64,000 bases of DNA. Origin: Flavobacteriaceae bacterium Ga0077528. GTDB taxonomy: Bacteria > Bacteroidota > Bacteroidia > Flavobacteriales > Flavobacteriaceae. Of the stretch, positions 17,246 to 24,634 are shown in pieces. A model generated the notes under the pieces. The model was given only the letters and a program-made list of their open reading frames with translations, made no database searches and was not told where the DNA came from. Each line of letters opens with the position of its first letter. Position 1 is the first letter of the stretch. A program made the translations under genes and the position numbers. The stretch spans positions 620,001 through 684,000 of the forward strand of contig LNDX01000001.1 of the NCBI GenBank assembly GCA_001464475.1. Reading direction: 5' to 3'.

Positions 17246-17680
17246 TTAATAAGGCATGTCGTTTTCGATAGCCGAATTAGGTGCGTCAAAGTTACCGCTT
17301 TTAGGTTCAGAACCTGAAATTTGTTTGTTGCCTTCAGTATCTTTTTTCACATTCAAAAAGGTAAATTCTGTAACTTGAATTTCTGTAGTATATTTAGTAG
17401 AACCATCTTCTGCTTGCCATTGGCGCGATTTAATTCTGCCTTCAACATATATTTTATCACCTTTCGTAAGGTATTTTTCACAAATTTCGGCAGCTTTATT
17501 TCTAACTACAAGATTATGCCACTCCGTAGAAGTGATTTTTTCGTTGGTAGATTTATTGATATAAACTTCATTAGTCGCCAATGGAAAACGCCCAATGCAG
17601 TTTCCTCCTTCAAAATAATGCATCTTAATATCGTCACCTAAATGACCAATTAGCATAACTTTATTCAATGTTCCGTTCAT
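17246..17680 (-). CDS. ssb: single-stranded DNA-binding protein
   Basis: 144 residues: OB-fold (1-105; MNGTLNKVMLIGHLGDDIKM, W-HNLVVRNKAAEICEKYLTKGDKIYVEGRIKSRQW), then a short linker and the acidic tip AIENDMPY. The last residues are MPY rather than DDDIPF, a mild departure from the classic tip. Placed between mutY and gldE, the known flavobacterial order. Confidence 0.95.
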   Translation of the reverse strand: MNGTLNKVMLIGHLGDDIKMHYFEGGNCIGRFPLATNEVYINKSTNEKITSTEWHNLVVRNKAAEICEKYLTKGDKIYVEGRIKSRQWQAEDGSTKYTTEIQVTEFTFLNVKKDTEGNKQISGSEPKSGNFDAPNSAIENDMPY

Positions 17681-17701
17681 AATTCAATAATTTGAGAAAT
17701 T

Positions 17702-17709
17702 CAAAATTA
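17702..17709 (-). promoter_or_regulatory. -7 box of the ssb-gldE-gldD promoter
   Basis: TAATTTTG on the minus strand, 21 bases before the ssb ATG, so ssb-gldE-gldD can be expressed separately from mutY. Confidence 0.55.
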
Positions 17710-17713
17710 CAAA

Positions 17714-18751
17714 TTAAATAGAATATTTCTCAATAAAATTATAAATTACTATCGGAAAAGGATAATTTCTTAAGGAATTCAAGCTAATTCCATTCATTAA
17801 TTTATTTGAAACTTCAACTTTATAAAAATTAATATGTAGTTTTTGATGTGATAATTTGTGAATAATCTGATTATCATTATAAATTGAAATAGTTTTAATT
17901 TCTAAATCTGAATAGTTTTCATGGACTAACTTAGACAAAACATCAAAATCAATTTCATTTTCAGTTTCAATTATTGGAAATTCATATAAGTTGTGCCAAA
18001 TTCCTTTTTCAGTTCTTTTATTGATTAATGTTGTTTCAGAATCATCTAAGAAAATCAAATAGTTAAAAAACTTATCGGTAACTTTAGTTTTCTTCAATTT
18101 CACAGGAAGTTCAGCAACTTTTTTCTTTTGCAAAGCAGCACAACTACTATTAAAGATACAAATTTCACAATTCGGATTTTTAGGAACACATTGCAAAGCA
18201 CCAAATTCCATAATCGCTTGATTAAACAACGCTGGATTATCATTCGGAATCAATTCTTTCGCCAAAGCAGTAAATTCTTTTCTAGCCGAACTCGAAGCAA
18301 TATCGGTTTCAACATTAAAATATCTTGCTAAAACCCTGTAAACATTTCCGTCAACAACAGGAACAACTTCGTTGAAGGCAAACGATGCTATTGCAGCAGC
18401 AGTATATTCACCAATTCCTTTCAGTTTTAATAAGTCGTTATAATTGTTTGGGAAATTTCCGTTGAGGTCAAAAGCTATAATTTGTGCCGTTTTGTGCATA
18501 TTTCTTGCTCGTGAATAGTATCCTAATCCTTGCCAAAGTTTTAAAACTTGCTCTTCATCGGCTTTCGCCAAATCAAAAACAGTAGGAAAAGCTTCCATAA
18601 ACGATAGAAAATAAGGCATTCCTTGTGCTACACGAGTTTGTTGTAACATAATTTCAAACAACCAAATAGGATAAGGGTTGTTGGTGTTTCGCCATGGTAA
18701 ATCACGTTTATTTTGTAAATACCAATGCAATAATGAGTTAGAAAATTCCAT
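17714..18751 (-). CDS. mutY: A/G-specific adenine DNA glycosylase
   Basis: 345 residues. MutY removes adenine mispaired with 8-oxoguanine. Visible are catalytic Glu33 in FEIMLQQTRV, the helix-hairpin-helix LKGIGEYTAAAIASFAF, and catalytic Asp134 in PVVDGNVYRVL. The [4Fe-4S] loop is Cys188-x6-Cys195-x2-Cys198-x5-Cys204. The C-terminal NUDIX-like domain (about 225-340) reads 8-oxoG. First gene of the mutY-ssb-gldE-gldD set. Confidence 0.96.
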   Translation of the reverse strand: MEFSNSLLHWYLQNKRDLPWRNTNNPYPIWLFEIMLQQTRVAQGMPYFLSFMEAFPTVFDLAKADEEQVLKLWQGLGYYSRARNMHKTAQIIAFDLNGNFPNNYNDLLKLKGIGEYTAAAIASFAFNEVVPVVDGNVYRVLARYFNVETDIASSSARKEFTALAKELIPNDNPALFNQAIMEFGALQCVPKNPNCEICIFNSSCAALQKKKVAELPVKLKKTKVTDKFFNYLIFLDDSETTLINKRTEKGIWHNLYEFPIIETENEIDFDVLSKLVHENYSDLEIKTISIYNDNQIIHKLSHQKLHINFYKVEVSNKLMNGISLNSLRNYPFPIVIYNFIEKYSI

Positions 18752-18768
18752 ATAAATTTTAAGATTAA

Positions 18769-18776
18769 CAAAAGTA
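18769..18776 (-). promoter_or_regulatory. -7 box of the mutY promoter
   Basis: TACTTTTG on the minus strand, 17 bases before the mutY ATG. Confidence 0.55.
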
Positions 18777-18810
18777 TAACTTTATGTAATTAAATTTTAA
18801 TCAATTATCC

Positions 18811-18842
18811 TTGAAATATTGTTTTTTTAATTCCTATATTTG
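18811..18842 (+). promoter_or_regulatory. HU gene promoter (-33 TTG and -7 TATATTTG)
   Basis: TATATTTG at 18835-18842 followed by CAC; TTG at 18811-18813 gives a 21-base spacer. This is the clearest full TTG-N21-TAnnTTTG promoter in the window. Confidence 0.7.
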
Positions 18843-18885
18843 CACTCTCAAAAAAAATACACATAATTATTAAATACGAAAGAAA

Positions 18886-19179
18886 ATGACGAAAGCAGAC
18901 ATCGTAGCGAAAATTTCAGAAAAATTAGGACTTGAAAAAGGTGATGTTCAATCAACGGTTGAAGCATTAATGGAAGAAGTAAAAACTTCTTTAGAAAATG
19001 GAGATAACGTTTATTTAAGAGGTTTCGGTAGTTTTATCATCAAAACTAGAGCTGAAAAAACTGGTAGAAACATTTCAAAAAATACTACAATTAAAATTCC
19101 TGCTCACAATATTCCTGCATTTAAACCTGCAAAAGTATTTGTTGAAGGAGTAAAAACTAAAACTGAAGTAGCAGTTTAA
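18886..19179 (+). CDS. hup: HU family DNA-binding protein
   Basis: 97 residues. Helical dimerisation body (MTKADIVAKISEKLGLEKGDVQSTVEALMEEVK), then GFGSFIIKTRAEKTGRN and the DNA-binding beta arm with KIPAHNIPAFKPAKVF. Here the usual Arg-Asn-Pro of the arm tip region is replaced by KNTTIKIPAHNIP, typical of Bacteroidetes HU. Nucleoid architecture. It is followed by the 30-residue basic protein, probably in the same transcript. Confidence 0.95.
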   Translation: MTKADIVAKISEKLGLEKGDVQSTVEALMEEVKTSLENGDNVYLRGFGSFIIKTRAEKTGRNISKNTTIKIPAHNIPAFKPAKVFVEGVKTKTEVAV

Positions 19180-19211
19180 AAACTTATTTATTAATCACAA
19201 AAAATCAACCT

Positions 19212-19304
19212 ATGCCAAGCGGTAAAAAAAGAAAAAGACATAAGGTAGCGACGCACAAACGTAAAAAAAGAGCGAGAGCTAACCGACACAAAAAGAAAAA
19301 GTAG
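19212..19304 (+). CDS. 30-residue highly basic protein, probably ribosome-associated
   Basis: ATG at 19212, stop TAG at 19302-19304. The protein (MPSGKKRKRHKVATHKRKKR then ARANRHKKKK) is over half Lys/Arg. It sits 32 bases after the HU gene and has its own terminator. This composition and size resemble tiny ribosomal proteins (bTHX, or the COX24/mS38-type basic peptides, K-R-x-H-K-x-x-K-H-K-x-R pattern). Flavobacterium ribosomes are known to carry extra small proteins, but which one this is cannot be decided here. Ordinary length cut-offs would miss it. Confidence 0.75.
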   Translation: MPSGKKRKRHKVATHKRKKRARANRHKKKK

Positions 19305-19326
19305 TTTTAAACTACTTTTTTCTTTT
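19296..19326 (+). terminator. terminator of the HU/basic-protein unit
   Basis: AAAAAGTAGTTT/AAACTACTTTTT stem spanning the TAG stop of the 30-residue gene, then a T-rich tail. Confidence 0.8.
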
Positions 19327-19463
19327 TAAACGTTCATTGAAAACGAAATTTAGTAATCAGTATTCAGTCACAGTAAGCAGTCTGCTAACTGAAAACTGCT
19401 ACTGCAAACTAAAATTCACCGGGTAAAAACCTGTAAAAAATGTTTAATCCATCCTAACATTTC

Positions 19464-19531
19464 AGTTGCGAGTTGAAAGTTGAAAGTTGCGAGTTGAAAA
19501 ACCCGAAACCCGAAACCCGAAACCCGAAACC
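19464..19531. repeat. short tandem repeats upstream of rng
   Basis: AGTTGCGAGTTGAAAGTTGAAAGTTGCGAGTTGAAA (shuffled AGTTG words) is followed by four exact copies of the 7-mer ACCCGAA plus ACC (19501-19531). They lie in the 253-base spacer before rng. The rest of that spacer also has CAGT/ACTG word repeats (19358-19410) and no gene. Confidence 0.75.
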
Positions 19532-19557
19532 AAAAAGTTTGGATAAAAATTTACAAC

Positions 19558-21102
19558 ATGAATAAAGAATTAATCATTCGCAAGGATGACAATGCTGTAG
19601 ATTTTGCCTTATTAAAAGATGGAAAACTAATTGAATTACACAAAGAAGAAGAAAAAAAGAACAGTTTTGCTGTAGGTGATATTTTTATTGCCAAAATCAG
19701 GAAACCTGTTGCCGGATTAAATGCTGCTTTTGTAAATGTTGGCTACGAAAAAGATGCCTTTTTACATTATCATGATTTAGGTCCGCAATTAGCTTCTTAT
19801 TTGAAATTCATTAAACTTGTAAGCGCAGGTAAAATAAAAGATTTCTCCCTAAAAAACTTTCAGTTTGAAAAAGAGATTGATAAAGATGGTGCCATATCAG
19901 ATATTCTGAGCGCCAATCAATCTGTTTTAGTGCAAGTGGTTAAGGAACCAATTTCTACCAAAGGACCAAGAATTAGCTCTGAGCTTTCTTTTGCTGGTAG
20001 ATATTTAGTTCTTGTCCCTTTTTCTGACCGAGTTTCTGTTTCACAAAAAATAGAAGACAAAGCCGAAAAAGACCGATTGAAAAAATTGGTACAAGCCGTC
20101 AAACCTAAAGGTTTTGGTGTTATTGTGAGAACAGTAGCAGAAGGCAAAAAAACAGCCGAACTAGAAAAAGATTTGCAAAACCTAAACGATAGGTGGCTTG
20201 CAATGTGTAAGAAATTACCAACTGCTCATCATCCTTCTAAAGTGTTAGGAGAACTTAACAAAGTTTCTTCAATGCTTAGAGATATTTTCAACGATACTTT
20301 CACAGGTATTCAAGTAGATGATGAAGAGTTGTACCAAGAAACGAAGGACTATATAGCCGAGATAGCACCTTCAAAACAAAACATGGTGAAGCTTTATCAA
20401 AATAAAGATCTTCCTATTTTTGAGAAATATCATATAGAGCGTCAAATAAAAACCTCATTCGGACGAACAGTTTCCATGAGTAAAGGAGCTTATTTGATTA
20501 TAGAACATACAGAAGCGCTTCACGTTATCGACGTAAACAGCGGAAATCGTTCTAACAAGGCAACCAATCAGGAAGATACTGCTCTAGAAGTGAATATGAT
20601 TGCCGCAGCAGAAATTGCACGTCAGTTAAGACTTCGCGACATGGGCGGAATTATTGTAGTCGATTTTATCGATATGCAAAATCCTGAAAATCGTCAAGTT
20701 CTATACAATTTCTTGAAAGAAGAAATGGAAGATGACAAAGCTAAACACAAGATCTTACCACCAAGTAAATTTGGATTAGTTCAAATTACTAGACAAAGAG
20801 TAAGACCAGAAGTAAATATTGAAACAAGGGAAGAAAATCCTAATAATTTGAGTAGCGATGTAGATGCGCCAATCCAAATTATAGACAAGATTACTTTTTC
20901 ACTTGAAAAAATTATGAAAGACCACAAGAAAGTAAAACTTAATGTTCATCCTTTCGTGGCAGCATACCTTAAAAAAGGTTTTCCATCAATACGTTCAAAG
21001 TGGTTCTTTGAACATAAAAAATGGGTGAAAATCATACCTCGTGACGCTTACACGTACCTAGAATATCATTTTTTTGATAATCAAGGAAAAGAAATTAAAT
21101 AA
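19558..21102 (+). CDS. rng: ribonuclease G (RNase E/G family)
   Basis: 514 residues. N-terminal S1-like domain (about 35-130, VGDIFIAKIRKPVAGLNAAFVNVGYEKDAFLHYHDLGP), then an RNase-H-like region. The metal-dependent catalytic core has the two Asp sites in HVIDVNSGNR and GGIIVVDFIDM, followed by KFGLVQITRQRVRP. The C-terminal region is short with no RNase E scaffold, hence RNase G type. It processes rRNA and decays mRNA. The start ATG follows the tandem-repeat spacer. Confidence 0.93.
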   Translation: MNKELIIRKDDNAVDFALLKDGKLIELHKEEEKKNSFAVGDIFIAKIRKPVAGLNAAFVNVGYEKDAFLHYHDLGPQLASYLKFIKLVSAGKIKDFSLKNFQFEKEIDKDGAISDILSANQSVLVQVVKEPISTKGPRISSELSFAGRYLVLVPFSDRVSVSQKIEDKAEKDRLKKLVQAVKPKGFGVIVRTVAEGKKTAELEKDLQNLNDRWLAMCKKLPTAHHPSKVLGELNKVSSMLRDIFNDTFTGIQVDDEELYQETKDYIAEIAPSKQNMVKLYQNKDLPIFEKYHIERQIKTSFGRTVSMSKGAYLIIEHTEALHVIDVNSGNRSNKATNQEDTALEVNMIAAAEIARQLRLRDMGGIIVVDFIDMQNPENRQVLYNFLKEEMEDDKAKHKILPPSKFGLVQITRQRVRPEVNIETREENPNNLSSDVDAPIQIIDKITFSLEKIMKDHKKVKLNVHPFVAAYLKKGFPSIRSKWFFEHKKWVKIIPRDAYTYLEYHFFDNQGKEIK

Positions 21103-21103
21103 G

Positions 21104-21137
21104 AAAAACCGCCTTTCGTGAGATTGGCGGTTTTTTT
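21104..21137 (+). terminator. terminator of rng (weakly bidirectional)
   Basis: AAAAACCGCC/GGCGGTTTTT, a 10-bp GC-rich stem with a 12-nt loop and T7. It may also end the convergent CBASS transcript. Confidence 0.85.
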
Positions 21138-21158
21138 GTGTTTATAGGAGCTTTTATA

Positions 21159-21878
<720 letters not shown>

Positions 21879-21881
21879 TTA

Positions 21882-22979
21882 TTATCCTACTAATAAGCTT
21901 TGATTATGTAAATCAGCAATAATTGAATCAAGTTCTTGACTTAAAAATTCAATTTCTATTAATTTTTTAGCACAATCAAATTCAAAAATATACTCGCATC
22001 CATCTACAGATTTTATATTGTCTCTATAAGATTTGTTTGAGATTATATTAGTTAATTCTTGATAGAGTATTGATACTAAATCTAAATAGTGTAGGTCTTC
22101 GTATTTTTTAACATCTATATTATAGCAAATTGCATTAATATGAAAACTCCTTATTGAACCTTTGTTTTCTATGTGAGGACAATCATATTTTATGTTTTTT
22201 AAAAATCGTATCATATTTTTAAGTCTTCTGTTTGAAATTATGTCTTTAACATTAATTCTCTCAATGCTTAAAAAAGGATAATCAACATCATTTATTTTTC
22301 CTGTTTTTTTGTTATAAATTTGAATACCTTTTCTGGATTTGTCATTAGTTTTCATAAAATCAACACTTTTATAATAAGTTGCAGTAACAACATCAATGTC
22401 TCGTTCTGGTTCTGTAACTTTTACATATATTGAATTTTCTTTTTCTATATCAACGGTTTTATATGTGCTTGATAGAACTAATTCAGATTTCAAACGCACA
22501 TACTTTAAGTCATCTATCTGATTTCCTTGATATGGACTAAAATTTTCTTTATGTTTTTTTAAGTTTAAAATTTCTTCTGTTTTTAAAACTGATGTATTGT
22601 TTAAAGCTTTTTCTAATCCTTTGTGATCAAATTCAGATGATTTGTTAGTTATTTGGACTAAATCTACATCATTTTCTTTCAGAATATGAGTATTTGTCAT
22701 AACAGAGCCTTGTCTTTCAAAATCAACAAGGTTTCCATGACTTTTTTTAAGATGAGCCTCGACTTTATTGGCTGCTACTTTACTATTCATGGTGTAAGAA
22801 GGCGCCACACCTTTCATAGATTCTTTTATGTAAATTGAAACATCTGAATATTCAATACTTTTGTTTTCAAATAATTTTGAACCAGATAAAGTTTCGGAAT
22901 ACATTTTTGTCATTTGTACCAAGTCAGGATTACTTCTTTCTCTGACTTTTTTAATTAATTCAAGGTAATTTTTTTGCAT
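21882..22979 (-). CDS. cGAS/DncV-like nucleotidyltransferase (CD-NTase) of a CBASS operon
   Basis: 365 residues. The polymerase-beta-like active site is visible: Gly91-Ser92 in ERQGSVMTNT, Asp104-x-Asp106 in NDVDLVQI, and a third acidic strand RDIDVVTATYY (Asp194/Asp196). N-terminal helix region DVSIYIKESMKGVAPSYTMNSK and a long helical C-domain (LKNMIRFLKNIKYDCPHIENKGSIRSFHI) complete the CD-NTase layout. It should make a cyclic oligonucleotide on phage infection. The adjacent STING effector suggests c-di-GMP (cyclases paired with STING are mostly clade E). First gene of a two-gene operon; no Cap2/Cap3 partners, so the simple (type I) architecture. Confidence 0.85.
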   Translation of the reverse strand: MQKNYLELIKKVRERSNPDLVQMTKMYSETLSGSKLFENKSIEYSDVSIYIKESMKGVAPSYTMNSKVAANKVEAHLKKSHGNLVDFERQGSVMTNTHILKENDVDLVQITNKSSEFDHKGLEKALNNTSVLKTEEILNLKKHKENFSPYQGNQIDDLKYVRLKSELVLSSTYKTVDIEKENSIYVKVTEPERDIDVVTATYYKSVDFMKTNDKSRKGIQIYNKKTGKINDVDYPFLSIERINVKDIISNRRLKNMIRFLKNIKYDCPHIENKGSIRSFHINAICYNIDVKKYEDLHYLDLVSILYQELTNIISNKSYRDNIKSVDGCEYIFEFDCAKKLIEIEFLSQELDSIIADLHNQSLLVG

Positions 22980-23092
22980 AAATAATTTTTTAGTTGTTGT
23001 TGTTTTTAATTTATTATCAATAATATCGTGTATACATTGCTTTTTTTAGACTTTTTATTTAAAAAAATATACATATATGAGATTATATCGTG

Positions 23093-23100
23093 CAAACTTA
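23093..23100 (-). promoter_or_regulatory. possible -7 box of the CBASS operon
   Basis: TAAGTTTG then CAC on the minus strand fits TAnnTTTG; 113 bases before the cyclase ATG, giving a long AT-rich leader. No convincing -33. Confidence 0.35.
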
Positions 23101-23156
23101 TAAAAAATATTTTAATTAATAAAATAAAAAATGATATTTTTTACGTATTGTTCTCA

Positions 23157-23172
23157 TATTTTTGTATTTTTG
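23157..23172 (+). promoter_or_regulatory. tandem -7 boxes upstream of the AAA ATPase
   Basis: TATTTTTG occurs twice, at 23157-23164 and 23165-23172, 30-38 bases before the ATG at 23203. Confidence 0.45.
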
Positions 23173-23202
23173 TTTCAAATTACCTTAAATTACTACAAAA
23201 AT

Positions 23203-24486
23203 ATGCTCGTTAAATTCTCTGTTGGAAATTTTCTTTCATTTAAAGAAAATGTTTCTATTAATTTATCTGCTACTTCATTGACTGAGTATCGAAATGATAA
23301 TATTTTTCAATCTCCAATCAATGATCTAAGTCTTTTAAAAAGTATTATTGTTTACGGAGCAAATTCAAGTGGAAAGAGTAATCTTTTTAAAGCTATTGGT
23401 TTTATGAAAAGATTTATTTTAAATTCCTCAAAAGACTCAATATCTGGTGAAGAAATTATGGTTGAAAGATTTAAGCTTTCTACGGAAACTATATCAAAAC
23501 CAAGTTTTTTTGAGATGGAGTTTATAATTGATAGCACAAAATATAAATATGGATTTGAAGTTGATACAGATACTGTTCATTCAGAATATTTATATTATCA
23601 GAATAAAACTAAGGAGTATCTTTTATTTAAAAGAAATTTTCAAAGTATTGAATTAGGTAAAAAAATTGATATGGCAAATGAGAAATTATTTGAAATAACA
23701 AGAGAAAATTCACTTTTTTTATCTGTTTGTGCTCAGTTTAATGACAAACTGGCAAATTTGATAATTAAAGAAATAAGAGGAATAAATTTTATTAGTGGTA
23801 TTGATGATTTTGGATCAATTGATTATACAGCAAAATTATTGACTAATAATAATTTTAAAGTAATGGTTAATAATCTTCTTAAAAGTGCAAATTTAGGATT
23901 TAATGAGATTAAAATTGAAAAAGTTTCTACTGAAGATATACTTAGTAAATCAGGAATTCCAAAAGAGCTACATAAAATATTAATAAAAAATAATCCTGAA
24001 AATACAATAATTAGTACAAAACACTTTGTTTATGATGAAAACAAAGAAATATTTGGCGAAGAATATTTTGACTTAAATACCGATGAATCTTTAGGTACAA
24101 GAAAGTTTTTTGCATTAGCAGGACCATTAATTGATACATTGACCAATGGTACTATATTAATTATTGATGAGTTTGATTCTCGTTTACATCCTGAATTGTG
24201 TAAAGCTATTATTAAATTATTTAATTCTTCTGAAAACAATCCATATAAAGCTCAACTAATTATTGCATCTCATAATTCTACATTTATAAATTCAAATAAT
24301 AAATTGTTTAGGAGAGATCAAATCATTATTGCAGGTAAAAACAGGTATGGAGTAACTAGATTAGAAAGTTTATTTGAGAAAAAGATAAGGAAGGATGCGT
24401 CTTTTGAAAAAGATTATCTTTCAGGTAAGTATGATGGTGTTTCAATAGAATTGACTATTAGCAATCAGTTAAACTTGAAATTGTAA
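23203..24486 (+). CDS. AAA family ATPase (AAA_15/AAA_21, OLD/RloA-like), putative defence protein
   Basis: 427 residues from MLVKFSVGNFLSFKENVSIN; 24 in-frame codons upstream cover the promoter boxes and are rejected. SMC-like ABC ATPase features: F-x-N-F-x-S-F-K-E start, Walker A GANSSGKSN (about residue 54), DESLGTRKFFALAGP signature region, Walker B ILIIDEFDSRLHPEL and H-loop IIASHNSTF. This type is often paired with RloB or a nuclease in defence loci, but no such partner follows. It is divergent from the CBASS operon and ends at a terminator within a dispersed repeat. Confidence 0.85.
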   Translation: MLVKFSVGNFLSFKENVSINLSATSLTEYRNDNIFQSPINDLSLLKSIIVYGANSSGKSNLFKAIGFMKRFILNSSKDSISGEEIMVERFKLSTETISKPSFFEMEFIIDSTKYKYGFEVDTDTVHSEYLYYQNKTKEYLLFKRNFQSIELGKKIDMANEKLFEITRENSLFLSVCAQFNDKLANLIIKEIRGINFISGIDDFGSIDYTAKLLTNNNFKVMVNNLLKSANLGFNEIKIEKVSTEDILSKSGIPKELHKILIKNNPENTIISTKHFVYDENKEIFGEEYFDLNTDESLGTRKFFALAGPLIDTLTNGTILIIDEFDSRLHPELCKAIIKLFNSSENNPYKAQLIIASHNSTFINSNNKLFRRDQIIIAGKNRYGVTRLESLFEKKIRKDASFEKDYLSGKYDGVSIELTISNQLNLKL

Positions 24487-24516
24487 TAAGTATTTTCACA
24501 AAAGACAAAACCAATC

Positions 24517-24634
24517 TAGCCCTGATTGTAGAGAAAATAAAAAAATGCTTCCATTGTTTGGAAGCATTTTTTATTGAAACGAAAAGCAGGAATAGGGTAA
24601 CCAAGAAAGCGCAAACCATTCGCTCCTAATCTCT
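24517..24634. repeat. composite dispersed intergenic element (copy A)
   Basis: Starts TAGCCCTGATTGTAG, contains GAAAAGCAGGAAT and ends ATTCGCTCCTAATCT. The same words in the same order occur on the opposite strand at 59127-59221. It carries a terminator hairpin and overlaps the pbpC stop codon. Confidence 0.75.
24541..24573. terminator. bidirectional terminator between AAA ATPase and pbpC
   Basis: AAAAATGCTTCC/GGAAGCATTTTTT stem with a 7-nt loop and A/T tracts on both sides, between convergent genes. Confidence 0.85.

Noticed and set aside
21882-22979. Toxin-antitoxin or abortive-infection nucleotidyltransferase (AbiEii/MNT type) instead of CBASS cyclase
   Set aside because: The protein is longer, has three separated acidic sites in CD-NTase order, and its downstream partner is a STING-like membrane protein rather than an antitoxin.
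22980-23213. A 61-residue frame at 23028-23213 between CBASS and the ATPase
   Set aside because: Lys/Ile/Phe-rich translation of AT-rich DNA covering the ATPase promoter boxes and its start; no family or ribosome-binding context.
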